Of a stretch of 64,000 bases of DNA, positions 1-8,469 are shown in pieces. Numbering within the stretch: position 1 is the first letter of the stretch; the number at the start of each line of letters is the position of its first letter. Under the pieces are notes generated by a model. The model worked only from the letters and a program-made list of their open reading frames with translations, did not search any database and was not told the DNA's origin. Origin of the DNA: Anabaenopsis elenkinii CCIBt3563 (lineage in GTDB: Bacteria; Cyanobacteriota; Cyanobacteriia; Cyanobacteriales; Nostocaceae); contig NZ_CP063311.1 of the NCBI RefSeq assembly GCF_015245355.1, positions 370,893 through 434,892 of the forward strand. The letters run 5' to 3'. Position numbers and translations under genes: made by a program.

Positions 1-248
1 TCGGCTCTTAATGCTGATTTGAGCAAACTTTTTTTACTCAGGCGAAGATCAGGGGGACGTTTTTCCAGTTGTGCGATCGGCTCATAATCTTGAATATACC
101 ATGACCTGAGCGCAATAATTGACATAAGGCGCTAAGTAAGATTGTTCTACTAGTTTACAATTAACTAGGCACTTGTGACACTCTCCCATCTAAAGGAGTT
201 GACCTCATAGTTGTGAGTAACTCCCTTGAGACAGTAAGATTACAGTAA

Positions 249-734
249 CTAATTTAGCTTACCTTCTCCGATGAATGACGTAGAAAGTTGTGAGGCGCGG
301 ATTTGCCCACGCACAGCCATGAGAATTTTACCAAGATGGTTTTGACCAGTTTTTTGCGCCCCACACCCCCAGAAATAATCGGTGGGGGAATTTTCCACTA
401 GGGTTTGATGACCTGTGTTCAGGAGAATTTGTTGAATTTCCCCATGAGTCAGAAACTTTTTGAGTACAGCTTCCGCCATCACTTGAGTTTTAACCATCTC
501 CCAGTCTGGACGCAGTTGGCGACTAGGACAGCGACCCAAAGCTGCGGCGGCTTCCGGGGTTTCGGCATCATGAATGACAGGTATAATGACTGCATCTACA
601 CTGCCGACAAACTTTTGTGCTTGATAATAATGCTCTACAGTGGGCCAGTAAGTACCACGAATTTGGATACCGTGGGGAGAAAAGTTAGAAAAACAGCCAT
701 AAGGTTGCCACACCTTATAAAAGTATATGGTCAT
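249..734 (-). CDS. NADAR family protein (YbiA-like N-glycosidase)
   Basis: A 161-residue protein with the NADAR/YbiA signature: SNFSP at residues 16-20, and the core WPTVEHYYQAQKF at 30-42 containing the conserved Glu34. A further family-type helix, WEMVKTQVMAEAVLKKF, lies near residue 80. Known family role: YbiA-type members hydrolyse the N-glycosidic bond of early, reactive riboflavin-pathway intermediates, and other members act on ADP-ribose derivatives. The length matches the stand-alone family. It appears monocistronic; the next gene on the same strand ends at 832, about 100 bp upstream. The family call is secure. The exact substrate (riboflavin intermediate or ADP-ribosyl group) is inference. 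Confidence 0.85.
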   Translation of the reverse strand: MTIYFYKVWQPYGCFSNFSPHGIQIRGTYWPTVEHYYQAQKFVGSVDAVIIPVIHDAETPEAAAALGRCPSRQLRPDWEMVKTQVMAEAVLKKFLTHGEIQQILLNTGHQTLVENSPTDYFWGCGAQKTGQNHLGKILMAVRGQIRASQLSTSFIGEGKLN

Positions 735-831
735 TTGAAAATTTATCTTTCTATATCTACATCTATAATGCCTGTAGATGCTAGCAAGAAATTCTCAACT
801 TTAGGCAGAATAAAGAATTATCACAGTAGTA

Positions 832-1533
832 TCAACCAAACTCTTGTTCAATAATGCGCCAACTAACTGCACTAATACCCGGTTCTAGGCTTAAGCGGCT
901 AACAATTTGTTCCAATAAGTTATCGTTGCGCTCTTGGGTTAATAAGTCTGCTTCTACTTCTACGTTGTCCGATTCTTCTAAATCTTCGCTATTGAGAGAA
1001 CGTAACTTCATAGCATTAGTACTGCTGAGTGCTTGGAGTAGTAGGGCGCGGACGTGAGCTTCATCCTTACTGCGGCAAACCAAAGAGCAACGATAACATA
1101 ATTCTACTTCCGTTCCCTTGAGGGATTGCTGATTTATTTGATACACCAGCGGACGCAAAAGTACATTAGCTATGAGAACCGCCACCGAACCCATAAATGC
1201 TTGGGAAAAAAAACCCGCCCCAGATAAACAACCCACGGCGGCGGCACACCATAGACTGGCTGCGGTATTGAGCCCGCGTACCGTTAGCCCTTCTCGCAAA
1301 ATCACGCCCCCGGCTAAAAAACCGATACCAGAAACCACTTGAGCCGCTAGGCGCGTAGGACTAGCATCGCTAGGGATGAGAACTGACAGCATGACGAATA
1401 AACAAGCTCCAACACAGACTAAAGTATTAGTTCGCAGTCCTGCTAGGCGTTGTCGCCATTGTCGTTCGAGTCCAATGGCCGAACCTAGGACAAATGCTAT
1501 TACTAAACGAATTCCAAAGTCCTGCCACGTCAT
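832..1533 (-). CDS. MgtC/SapB family membrane protein
   Basis: A 233-residue protein. The N-terminal 140 residues are hydrophobic and carry the MgtC/SapB hallmarks GLERQWRQ, AGLRTN and GIGFLAGG. The C-terminal 90 residues are soluble and acidic and resemble the ACT-like tail of longer MgtC proteins. Family role: an inner-membrane protein linked to growth at low magnesium and, in pathogens, to F-type ATP synthase inhibition. It lies about 180 bp downstream of mgtE on the same strand, which supports a role in magnesium homeostasis. Whether it transports anything is not established for the family. Confidence 0.85.
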   Translation of the reverse strand: MTWQDFGIRLVIAFVLGSAIGLERQWRQRLAGLRTNTLVCVGACLFVMLSVLIPSDASPTRLAAQVVSGIGFLAGGVILREGLTVRGLNTAASLWCAAAVGCLSGAGFFSQAFMGSVAVLIANVLLRPLVYQINQQSLKGTEVELCYRCSLVCRSKDEAHVRALLLQALSSTNAMKLRSLNSEDLEESDNVEVEADLLTQERNDNLLEQIVSRLSLEPGISAVSWRIIEQEFG

Positions 1534-1709
1534 CCTTTAGCTCCTTGAGTAAATTACTGATAAGATATTATTTTCACTCCCAAGTCAAAAAAAGGTTATT
1601 AAAAGGTTAAAGTACCAAATTATTGGTACTTTACGGGTTGCCATAACACACACTACAATTTGAGGTTTGGGGAAAATCGCAGGCTGGAAAAAGCAGGTGA
1701 GATTAATAT

Positions 1710-3086
1710 TTATGCTTCAATGCCTAATAGTAATCCTACTAAGGAGAAGTAAATCCATAAGCCTGTAAAGTCTTTAACGGTGGTAATAAACGGGTCAGCA
1801 CCAGTAGCATGGTCAAAGCCCGATTTTAACATAATCCAGGGTAGGATTGCACCCAGTAACGCACCCAATGTGACTACACAAAATAAGGCAATTCCTACTG
1901 CTAATCCTAGTAAAGGTACTCCATTAGGTATACCCTGCCATACATAGGCAATTACCCCAGCAGTTCCACCTAAAATTATACCCATTATCCCACCGATGCG
2001 AATTTCTCTGAGTAAATAGGGGATGAATTGGCTCAGATTAATATGATTCCAAGCTAGTCCTCGGGCAAAGATGGTTGTAGACTGAGTACCGACGTTACCC
2101 CCCATGTCCATGACTAAGGGAATAAACACAGCAGCTGCAACCACAGATCCCAAAACTTCTTCAAACTGCTCAATTAGTCCACCTACGAGCATACCGCCAA
2201 TGAGGGTGATGATTAAGAACAAAATTCTTAGTCTAATTGCATACCAAGCGTTTCCCCTAATCAGGCGATCGCTCCAAACTTTGTCTCTGGTTAACAGGTT
2301 ACCTACACCAGCTTGGGATAAAGCTGCTTCGGTGGCCTCTTCCTGAATCAGGTCAATGACATCATCAAAGGTGATATCCCCTAACAGTCTTCCTTCACTA
2401 TCTACTACAGGTACCGCTGGGAGATTATAATCTTTGAGCATTTGCGCTGCTTGCATTTCTGAATCCGTGGCGCGTACAGCTACATTTGTCCCATCTAATA
2501 ACATTTCAATTGGTGTTTCCGGATTAACTTTGATTAACCGCACTGTGCGAATAAATCCCCGATAAAATCTCTGGGAGTCAATCAGAAATACCATATCTAG
2601 CTCATCATCTTTCAGGTTGGATTCCCGTACTGAAGCCAAAGCAGCACCAGCAGTAATGTGATTACGGACGGCTAGGTAGCGCAGATTCATTAGTCTTCCA
2701 GCGCTTTTTTCTGGATAACCTAAGAGTAAATTAACACTAGCTCTGGCTTCGGGACTTAAGCTAGCAATTAACCGCTTGGTAATCTTTGCAGGTAATTCTT
2801 CAAATAACTTGACTCGATCATCTGCGTCCAAAGCTTCCAGAACACTGATTACTTCGGGATTTTCCATTTCCCGAATCAAGTCTGCTTGCTTATCAGGAGT
2901 TAAGTATTCAAATACTTCTAGAGCTTTACTTTTTTCTAGTAATCGGAAAGCTAAAACCCGTTTCTTGGGTTCAACTCTACTGAGCGATCGCACTAAATCA
3001 TTAAATTTTAAATGGTTTGCAGTTTGTTTAGCTGCTTCCAAAGCAGTAGGCTTTAAGGATAAGTCACTGAAAGCATTTTGACGCAT
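1710..3086 (-). CDS. mgtE: magnesium transporter MgtE
   Basis: A 458-residue protein with full MgtE architecture: an alpha-helical N domain (about residues 25-130), paired CBS domains (about 135-260, ending near DVIDLIQEEA), and a C-terminal five-helix channel domain. The channel domain contains the family motif GGNVGTQSTT and a conserved polar segment, GADPFITTVKD. It works as a homodimeric Mg2+-gated channel in the plasma membrane, with CBS and N domains sensing cytosolic Mg2+. I chose the ATG at 3086 because AGGTG lies five bases upstream; a GTG at 3098 would add four residues. It neighbours the MgtC-like gene. No M-box riboswitch is apparent upstream. Confidence 0.92.
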   Translation of the reverse strand: MRQNAFSDLSLKPTALEAAKQTANHLKFNDLVRSLSRVEPKKRVLAFRLLEKSKALEVFEYLTPDKQADLIREMENPEVISVLEALDADDRVKLFEELPAKITKRLIASLSPEARASVNLLLGYPEKSAGRLMNLRYLAVRNHITAGAALASVRESNLKDDELDMVFLIDSQRFYRGFIRTVRLIKVNPETPIEMLLDGTNVAVRATDSEMQAAQMLKDYNLPAVPVVDSEGRLLGDITFDDVIDLIQEEATEAALSQAGVGNLLTRDKVWSDRLIRGNAWYAIRLRILFLIITLIGGMLVGGLIEQFEEVLGSVVAAAVFIPLVMDMGGNVGTQSTTIFARGLAWNHINLSQFIPYLLREIRIGGIMGIILGGTAGVIAYVWQGIPNGVPLLGLAVGIALFCVVTLGALLGAILPWIMLKSGFDHATGADPFITTVKDFTGLWIYFSLVGLLLGIEA

Positions 3087-3239
3087 GTTACACCTCACAC
3101 TCAGTAATTATTAAATTTAGTCAGCATAATTTCCGCCATCGCTGCTATCTGCTCAGTGCAACAACGGTAAACGAAACTTCCGTATTAAGTTGGAACCCCC
3201 CGGATTCATCCGTGGTGTAGTTCCCAAATGTGTCGGTTT

Positions 3240-3269
3240 CTAGTCGCGACAATACCCAGTCGCGACTAG
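3240..3269. repeat. perfect 11-bp inverted repeat
   Basis: The arms CTAGTCGCGAC and its exact complement flank an 8-nt loop. The repeat lies between the end of the small gene at 3321 and the mgtE start. On the minus strand it sits 50 bp past the small-gene cluster and could act as a 3' stabilising or termination hairpin, although no T-run follows on either strand. Confidence 0.6.
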
Positions 3270-3320
3270 CTCTATACTTTTGAGAGGCGTTCTCGTCTCT
3301 GTCTGGCTTAGTAGCAGAAT

Positions 3321-3500
3321 TTAAGCCACTTGACTCCCATTCATAAATACTGCATCTAATGCTGCATATAAATTATGGACAAGCCACAACTCTTGTAACA
3401 TCTCCTCGTCATTCTTCCAGCAATCTGGTAATTTCTCGGTGTTTACCCAAGTAGCATATAGACGACCTTGGTCATTTAAATTCCATTTCATGTGCAACAT
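3321..3500 (-). CDS. small hypothetical protein (59 aa)
   Basis: An open frame of 59 residues starting MLHMKWNLND. AGGGA lies seven bases before this ATG, so it is preferred over an upstream ATG at 3539, which would give 72 residues and has no good ribosome site. The protein is mixed polar, rich in Trp and Leu (WKNDEEMLQELWLVHNLY), with no membrane segment or cysteine. I do not recognise the family. It is the last of a run of minus-strand small genes (3321, 3545, 4232) and may be co-transcribed with the 47-residue gene, 44 bp upstream. Coding status rests on the ribosome site and context only. Confidence 0.5.
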   Translation of the reverse strand: MLHMKWNLNDQGRLYATWVNTEKLPDCWKNDEEMLQELWLVHNLYAALDAVFMNGSQVA

Positions 3501-3544
3501 ATTTGTATCCCTGTTTGTTGTCATGATTTGCTTTTGCAAGCAGC

Positions 3545-3688
3545 TTATGAGTTTCTTGACAATTGATTTGTGACTCTAGATTTAATTGCAGTCACAACCG
3601 TTTCTACTACTGTTTCAACTAAGGTTTGAACAGCAATTTCTACCAATGTTTTTACTAACGTTTTGATCATCATTGCAAGTACACGCAT
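3545..3688 (-). CDS. 47-residue Val/Thr-rich amphipathic peptide
   Basis: The ATG at 3688 has AAGGGG seven bases upstream and gives 47 residues. An ATG at 3769 in the same frame would add 27 residues but lacks a ribosome site. The core is an irregular repeat of TLVKT, TLVEI, TLVET, VVET and VVTA, so the whole middle would form one amphipathic helix with a Val/Leu face and a Thr/Glu/Lys face. The tail is basic. I recognise no family. Membrane-active peptide, type I toxin and small assembly peptide are all possible; none is demonstrated. The low-complexity pattern could also be a chance open frame. Confidence 0.4.
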   Translation of the reverse strand: MRVLAMMIKTLVKTLVEIAVQTLVETVVETVVTAIKSRVTNQLSRNS

Positions 3689-3850
3689 GATGTAACCCCT
3701 TGTTTTCGTTAGGTAATTTTCAGTAATTTTCTCTGAGAAAATGTCAGTATATTCTCGATGATTAGACATTTATAAACACACCAAGAATACCCAGTTATTA
3801 CATCTGAGATATTTATATAGCCTTTTTCAGGCTAATGAACTACACATCAA

Positions 3851-3885
3851 TTGCCTATTCCCTGTTCCCTGTTCCCTGTTCCCTG
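3851..3885 (+). repeat. heptanucleotide STRR array (TTCCCTG)
   Basis: Four exact tandem copies of TTCCCTG (3858-3885) follow one diverged copy. Short tandemly repeated heptamers of this sort are characteristic of heterocystous cyanobacteria. The array lies in the non-coding stretch 3689-4231, which otherwise holds only the hairpin at 4163-4223. Confidence 0.85.
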
Positions 3886-4162
3886 AAACTAAACAACTGT
3901 GTACCTCACGAGCATGGGAAATGCTATAAATGTTCTACACAGTAGAGACATTTCAGAAATTAATCACTATGTGGCTCAACAATATGTTCAGTAAGTGATC
4001 ATGGTATGGTATTTAGGTTCCCAGCAAATGTCCTAGGATTGAGGTTAAGCAACCACACCTAACACATTTATTCATAAGTGAACCTGTAAATTCTTGGAGA
4101 TGCAAACAGCCAAGAAATCACATAACTAAGCTATTGACTAGAAATTAAATTTTTGGTTTTAT

Positions 4163-4223
4163 AGTTCATCTCCTAATTTACGAGTAACTACCTGTAGCGC
4201 TGGCGGTTACTCGCAGATGAACT
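4163..4223. other. nested two-stem hairpin beside small ORF
   Basis: The outer stem AGTTCATCT pairs with 4215-4223, and the inner stem CGAGTAAC (4181-4188) pairs with GTTACTCG (4206-4213), giving a 61-nt structure. It starts nine bases past the stop of the 42-codon gene on the minus strand. No T-run follows, so it is not a simple terminator. It could be a 3' stabiliser or a small structured RNA. Confidence 0.55.
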
Positions 4224-4231
4224 AGTTAGCT

Positions 4232-4360
4232 CTAGGCTAAATGCCAATCCTTCTGAGATACCGCCAGCAAGTTACCGCCAGGTTCGTCTTCTTCAGATTC
4301 CCCGACAATAACCATCATGTTGCATATGACTTGGCTGTTACTACTGCCAGAGCCTTCCAT
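4232..4360 (-). CDS. 42-residue acidic small protein
   Basis: An ATG preceded at good spacing by AAAGGAGA, the strongest ribosome site in this part of the window, opens 42 residues ending at TAG. The N-terminal half is Ser/Gly/Asn-rich and continues into VICNMMVIVG; then come the acidic ESEEDEPGGN and a short tail, KDWHLA. An acidic stretch before Gly-Gly recalls leader peptides of processed peptides, but no maturase, protease or transporter gene lies nearby, so that reading is speculation. I do not recognise the family. The strong ribosome site and the 3' hairpin argue for a real gene. Confidence 0.5.
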   Translation of the reverse strand: MEGSGSSNSQVICNMMVIVGESEEDEPGGNLLAVSQKDWHLA

Positions 4361-4526
4361 ACTGAGTTTCTCCTTTGGAATACATGAACGCAACTATTTA
4401 ATTGCGTTATGTGAGATTTTTTTATTCTTTTTTGAAGCTAACACAAAAAAAATTTTTAGTCAACTATATTCCTGTAGATGGCACGGATAAGGCCCTGAGG
4501 ATATGATATTGTGGCCTAGTCGCGGG

Positions 4527-5366
4527 TTAATCGACAAACTTGGGTCTATCTTCACCGTTAGACTGTAATTTTAATCCTAAACCTTGCCAATCTTGCTGTT
4601 CAATCAGGTTAGTTAACTCATCTAGCCTTTGGCGATATTGATGTAATGAACTCAGTAATGCTTGGCGGTTATATTGTGCCATCATTACTCCTAATTCAGG
4701 ATTACCGCCGCCCACTCGGCTGGTATCGCGAAAACCTGAACTAGCAAGATTTTGGGCTAGTTGCAGTACTTGGGAGTCTGTTTCACCCATACAAGTAGCA
4801 ATTAAGGCCGCACTCACCATGACAGGTAAATGGGAAATTAAACTCACCGCTCGGTCATGTTGCTCCGGTGGGCAATAATAAATATTTGCCCCCAGCGATC
4901 GCACAATTTCTGCTACAACTGAAATCGCTGTTTTGGGTGTGGTTGCATCTGGGGTCAGGACATAGGGTCTACCCATAAATAAATGCCGTTGTGCTGCATC
5001 TATACCACTATCTGCTGTTCCGGCCATGGGATGACCACCAATAAAATTTTCCCATACAGGGGCGATGTTCTGGACTATGGGGGCTTTAACTGAACCAACA
5101 TCAGTGATCACAGTAGTGGCAGGTAAATAATTAATTAGCTGCTGCAATTGCGGTATAATCATACCTATGGGTGTACAAATAAATACCACTTCTGCGGTAG
5201 CTAACAAACTCATGTCCACAGATGCTTGATCAACAATACCAAGAGCGATCGCACGGTTACAGGTAGACTCCTGACGAGTCACCCCTAAAACATAATGACC
5301 AAGCGATCGCAAATCATAACCCAAAGAACCGCCTATGAGTCCCAGTCCCAAAATACCAATTTTCAT
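4527..5366 (-). CDS. tyrA: prephenate/arogenate dehydrogenase
   Basis: A 279-residue protein beginning with a Rossmann dinucleotide motif, GLGLIGGSLGYDL, followed by FICTPIG and the TyrA active-site motif GGHPMAGT near residue 115. The helical C-terminal dimerisation domain includes ISHLPVMVSAAL. It performs the oxidative decarboxylation that makes tyrosine, and cyanobacterial enzymes of this short form commonly use arogenate and NADP+. It lacks a fused chorismate mutase or ACT domain. Two DAHP synthase genes follow within 5 kb on the same strand, so aromatic biosynthesis genes are loosely clustered here. Substrate preference is inference from the clade. Confidence 0.9.
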   Translation of the reverse strand: MKIGILGLGLIGGSLGYDLRSLGHYVLGVTRQESTCNRAIALGIVDQASVDMSLLATAEVVFICTPIGMIIPQLQQLINYLPATTVITDVGSVKAPIVQNIAPVWENFIGGHPMAGTADSGIDAAQRHLFMGRPYVLTPDATTPKTAISVVAEIVRSLGANIYYCPPEQHDRAVSLISHLPVMVSAALIATCMGETDSQVLQLAQNLASSGFRDTSRVGGGNPELGVMMAQYNRQALLSSLHQYRQRLDELTNLIEQQDWQGLGLKLQSNGEDRPKFVD

Positions 5367-5589
5367 CTTTTTTGATTTTAACTATAGGGTTGGTGTACCT
5401 ACTCAACCCAGAAACGTTATATCTATCAATAGTCCTGTCAAAGTCACCTTACAGCACTTTTGAAGTAAATAAAGTACACACCTTAATATCATAAATCTTG
5501 TGGGGTGGGCATCGGTGCGGTGCCCTGGCGTACCCACTCAGATAAAATGCCCTGTATTAGTGTAGTAGTCACAATTATGGAGAAAGCAA

Positions 5590-6180
5590 ATGCGTGCCTT
5601 TAACAGAATGATGGGTCGGACTCGCTATGTAGTTTGTCGCTTGTTTGTGCATTTAGCCGGCTCCGATGTTGCACCAGTCTTGGGAGTATTAAATAGTACA
5701 GCCAGAGATGCCATAGAGGCGGAAGGTGACCTGCAACAACTAGGAGAAGGATTAGTCGAAATTTGCGAAACCCTATTACGATATGATCAAGCTTGGTTAT
5801 CCGCTGCCAATGAAGGTGAAGTATTTTGGGATGAAGGTGAAGCCGGAGATTACGTCAACGAATTATTTAGTGATTCGGCCCAACGCTACGGTGCAGACCT
5901 TGATATTAGTTCCACCTCCGATGTAGATCAATCCTTTTCCATACCTGTAACCCGGAATGTGATTGTCATGTTGACTGTAGCTTATGAAGGAGAAGTTCCC
6001 AATTTAGAAACGGACTTGTCCAATATCCGCGCATTAAAAGATGGTTTAAAAGCTTTAATCAATCTGCACTATCAAGAAAAACTGCGCGCCATTCAAGTAC
6101 ATTTTTCCCCAGCACAGTTAGGAGATCAACTCACCAATGATCAGCTTTTGCAATATTACCCAGAATTAATTCCTTTGTAA
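5590..6180 (+). CDS. DUF1517-like conserved protein
   Basis: A 196-residue protein with ATG six bases after GGAG. The C-terminal half matches what I know of the cyanobacterial and plastid DUF1517 family: an alternating strand, VIVMLTVAYEGEVP, then a helix, then AIQVHFSPAQLGDQLTNDQL, ending near YPEL. The middle shows the family pattern of a helix carrying ETLLRYDQAW. Longer DUF1517 proteins carry an N-terminal membrane segment; this one starts directly with a soluble domain. Function is unknown for the family. It is followed 75 bp later by a lipoprotein gene on the same strand. Confidence 0.6.
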   Translation: MRAFNRMMGRTRYVVCRLFVHLAGSDVAPVLGVLNSTARDAIEAEGDLQQLGEGLVEICETLLRYDQAWLSAANEGEVFWDEGEAGDYVNELFSDSAQRYGADLDISSTSDVDQSFSIPVTRNVIVMLTVAYEGEVPNLETDLSNIRALKDGLKALINLHYQEKLRAIQVHFSPAQLGDQLTNDQLLQYYPELIPL

Positions 6181-6255
6181 CTGGTTGGGTAGTCTCTACA
6201 TTCCCACCCCCATAAAACCTTGTTAAGCTGAAAAATAAGAAATAGTAAAACGCCC

Positions 6256-7134
6256 ATGAGCATATTACGAAGATTTACAGTGATTTTTTTAGCACTGACT
6301 TTGTGCTTAACAACCGTAGCCTGTGGTAATTCTAACCAAACCACCCCAGAAACTAGAAGTATGAGCACCGGATCTACAGCTACTAAGCTCAGTGATGGTG
6401 AGTATCAGGTGCAACAAGCTAGTTTTGACGATGGCACTGGGGAGTATACACTGTTTTTACTCAACAGTAGACCCCCAACCTTTAAAACTGAAAATTTGCA
6501 AATGGCAAGGCTGACCGATGAGCAAATCCAGGAGGGAAAAAAGACTTCTTTGAAGGTGGAAAACGGAGAACCAGCCTTGTATATGACAGAAGACTTTAAA
6601 ATTGAGTACGTCCACAACGTCACTGAAGTACAAACTAATCCCCAAACAGGACAACAAGAAACCGTAGTAGTCCGCAGAGAAAGCAACTTCTGGGCACCTT
6701 TTGCCGGGGCTGTAGCTGGTAACATCGCCGGTCAGGTAATCGGTAATATGTTATTTAGACCCCAATACTATGTACCCCCTGCTTATCAATCAGGAGGGGT
6801 GCTAACTGGTTACGGTGGTTATGGTAGTACCTATAATCAAGCAGTGAATAACTATCGGACTCGCTACAATGCACCACCTGCAGTGGAGCGCAACCGCACG
6901 AATTTCCGCACCACGGGAACAATTAGAAGATCATCCCCTGGTAGTTCAACTGTACGCACTACACCACCGACGAATACCACCAATCGCCCCTCTGGTTCTG
7001 GTTTTGGTAGCAGTAATCTCAGACCTTCTAATAGTTCCGGTACCACTAGACGCAATACTGGTACTGGTTTTGGTTCTGGTGGACGTTCTACACGTAGTCC
7101 CAGCCGCTCTTTTGGTTCTGGTAGAAGAAGGTAA
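6256..7134 (+). CDS. Gly/Ser/Thr/Arg-rich lipoprotein
   Basis: A 292-residue protein. Residues 1-23 form a lipoprotein signal peptide ending in TVAC with Cys23 as the predicted lipidation site. A compact domain (about 45-135) is followed by a Gly/Ala-rich hydrophobic segment, FAGAVAGNIAGQVIGNM, and then a long low-complexity tail of repeated TNRPSGSGFG-like units rich in Ser, Gly, Thr and Arg. The tail looks disordered and basic and could contact peptidoglycan, DNA or polysaccharide at the cell envelope. I recognise no defined family. Reading frames on the opposite strand over the tail are compositional shadows. Confidence 0.7.
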   Translation: MSILRRFTVIFLALTLCLTTVACGNSNQTTPETRSMSTGSTATKLSDGEYQVQQASFDDGTGEYTLFLLNSRPPTFKTENLQMARLTDEQIQEGKKTSLKVENGEPALYMTEDFKIEYVHNVTEVQTNPQTGQQETVVVRRESNFWAPFAGAVAGNIAGQVIGNMLFRPQYYVPPAYQSGGVLTGYGGYGSTYNQAVNNYRTRYNAPPAVERNRTNFRTTGTIRRSSPGSSTVRTTPPTNTTNRPSGSGFGSSNLRPSNSSGTTRRNTGTGFGSGGRSTRSPSRSFGSGRRR

Positions 7135-7136
7135 AC

Positions 7137-7169
7137 TTTGCGGCACGCTACGCCGTAGCGTGCCGCAAA
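7137..7169. terminator. 16-bp perfect palindrome between convergent genes
   Basis: Left arm 7137-7152 and right arm 7154-7169 are exact complements around one base; the core is GCGGCACGCTACG. The palindrome lies two bases after the lipoprotein stop and ten before the DAHP synthase stop on the other strand. It can serve as a bidirectional terminator and resembles dispersed GC-rich palindromes common in Nostocales genomes. Confidence 0.65.
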
Positions 7170-7178
7170 CACTCCCAG

Positions 7179-8243
7179 TTAGGAGTTAGCTGTAGCAACC
7201 ACCGGTTGGGGCCAACGTCTCACGGCCTCACCAATCACTGCTAATTCCTGCATTAAAGAATCAAAACGTTCTGGTGTTAGAGATTGGGGTCCATCAGATA
7301 AAGCTTTGGCTGGGTTGGGGTGGACTTCAATCATCAGGGAATCGGTTCCAGCGGCGATCGCAGCCATAGCCATAGCAGGTACGAAATCCGACCAACCCGT
7401 ACCATGACTGGGGTCAATCATAATAGGTAAGTGAGTTAGCTTCCGTAATACCGGCACCACAGATAAATCTAAAGTATTGCGAGTGTGTTGACGGTCAAAA
7501 GTCCGAATTCCCCGCTCACATAGAATTACATTAGAGTTTCCCCCAGCTAAAATATACTCAGCTGCCATCAACCAATCTTCAATAGTAGCAGCCATGCCTC
7601 GCTTTAGAAGCACTGGTTTTGGTTGCGCCCCCACCTTTTTGAGCAGGGAGAAATTTTGCATATTCCTAGCTCCCACCTGAATCACATCAGCCACATCGGC
7701 GATCATATCCAAGTCCGCAGCATCCATTACCTCAGTAATAATACCTAAACCACTAGCTTGCCGCGCCCGAGCCAACAATTCTAAAGCACTCTCACCATGA
7801 CCTTGGAAGGCATAGGGTGAAGTCCGGGGTTTGTACGCCCCACCACGTAAAAACTTCGCTCCAGCCGCTTTTACCCGCTGGGCTGTTTCCACAATCATTT
7901 CTTCATTTTCTACGGAGCAAGGGCCAGCAACAACTACTAAAGGATGGTGTTCACCAAATACAACATCACCATCGGGAGTATTAACCACTACCTCAGAGGC
8001 TTGTCCATGTCGAAACTGGCGGCTGGCCCGTTTGTATGGTAACTCTACCCGCAATACCTGCTCAATCCATGGGCTGAGTTCCTGAATCTGTAACGGGTCT
8101 AAACTGGCTGTTTCACCCACCAGACCAATTACCACCTTGTGTTGACCGATGATTTTTTCTGGTATGAGTCCCCAGGTAGTAAGTTCCTGGCTAATGCGGT
8201 TGATTTCCATTTCTGGGGAACCGCTTTTCATGACTATAATCAT
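7179..8243 (-). CDS. aroF: DAHP synthase, type I-beta
   Basis: A 354-residue 3-deoxy-7-phosphoheptulonate synthase that condenses phosphoenolpyruvate and erythrose 4-phosphate, the first step of the shikimate pathway. An N-terminal ferredoxin-like regulatory domain (about residues 1-70) precedes the barrel, which shows VVAGPCSVENEEMI, KFLRGGAYKPRTSPYAFQG, IDPSHGTGWSD and MIEVHPNPAKALSDG. This is the type I-beta layout found in Thermotoga and Bacillus enzymes. A second, type I-alpha enzyme lies 1.1 kb upstream, so the two isozymes could respond to different feedback signals. The HIP1-containing stretch upstream shows no clear promoter. Confidence 0.93.
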   Translation of the reverse strand: MIIVMKSGSPEMEINRISQELTTWGLIPEKIIGQHKVVIGLVGETASLDPLQIQELSPWIEQVLRVELPYKRASRQFRHGQASEVVVNTPDGDVVFGEHHPLVVVAGPCSVENEEMIVETAQRVKAAGAKFLRGGAYKPRTSPYAFQGHGESALELLARARQASGLGIITEVMDAADLDMIADVADVIQVGARNMQNFSLLKKVGAQPKPVLLKRGMAATIEDWLMAAEYILAGGNSNVILCERGIRTFDRQHTRNTLDLSVVPVLRKLTHLPIMIDPSHGTGWSDFVPAMAMAAIAAGTDSLMIEVHPNPAKALSDGPQSLTPERFDSLMQELAVIGEAVRRWPQPVVATANS

Positions 8244-8469
8244 ATAAAATTACCTGATTATTTGAATCAAACCTCAAACAAGTAGGAGACACATTATATT
8301 GTTTATTTTATTGAATTTAAAAAATCAGGCACTCAGTAGTTTAGCTGCTCTGTATCGGTTTGAACTACACATATCCAATTATTACTTATAAACTTGGAAG
8401 TTAGGTAAAATTGCCTAACTTCACAATCTACCCCATACCGCAGTTAGTCTGGTACCTGAGCGCCAAGGC

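Noticed and set aside
1-248. Gene at the left edge
   Set aside because: No convincing frame or motif in either direction; no support for a partial gene.
3087-3320. M-box magnesium riboswitch upstream of mgtE
   Set aside because: I could not find the conserved M-box helices; the region shows only a perfect inverted repeat at 3240-3269.
3851-3885. Possible CRISPR-like repeat
   Set aside because: Contiguous heptamers without spacers; it is an STRR array.
4232-4360. Calling the 42-residue peptide a RiPP precursor
   Set aside because: Only an acidic Gly-Gly-like stretch supports it; no modification enzyme or peptidase-transporter is nearby.
6864-7189. Several open frames over the end of the lipoprotein gene
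   Set aside because: They are shadows of a low-complexity Gly/Ser/Thr/Arg coding tail.
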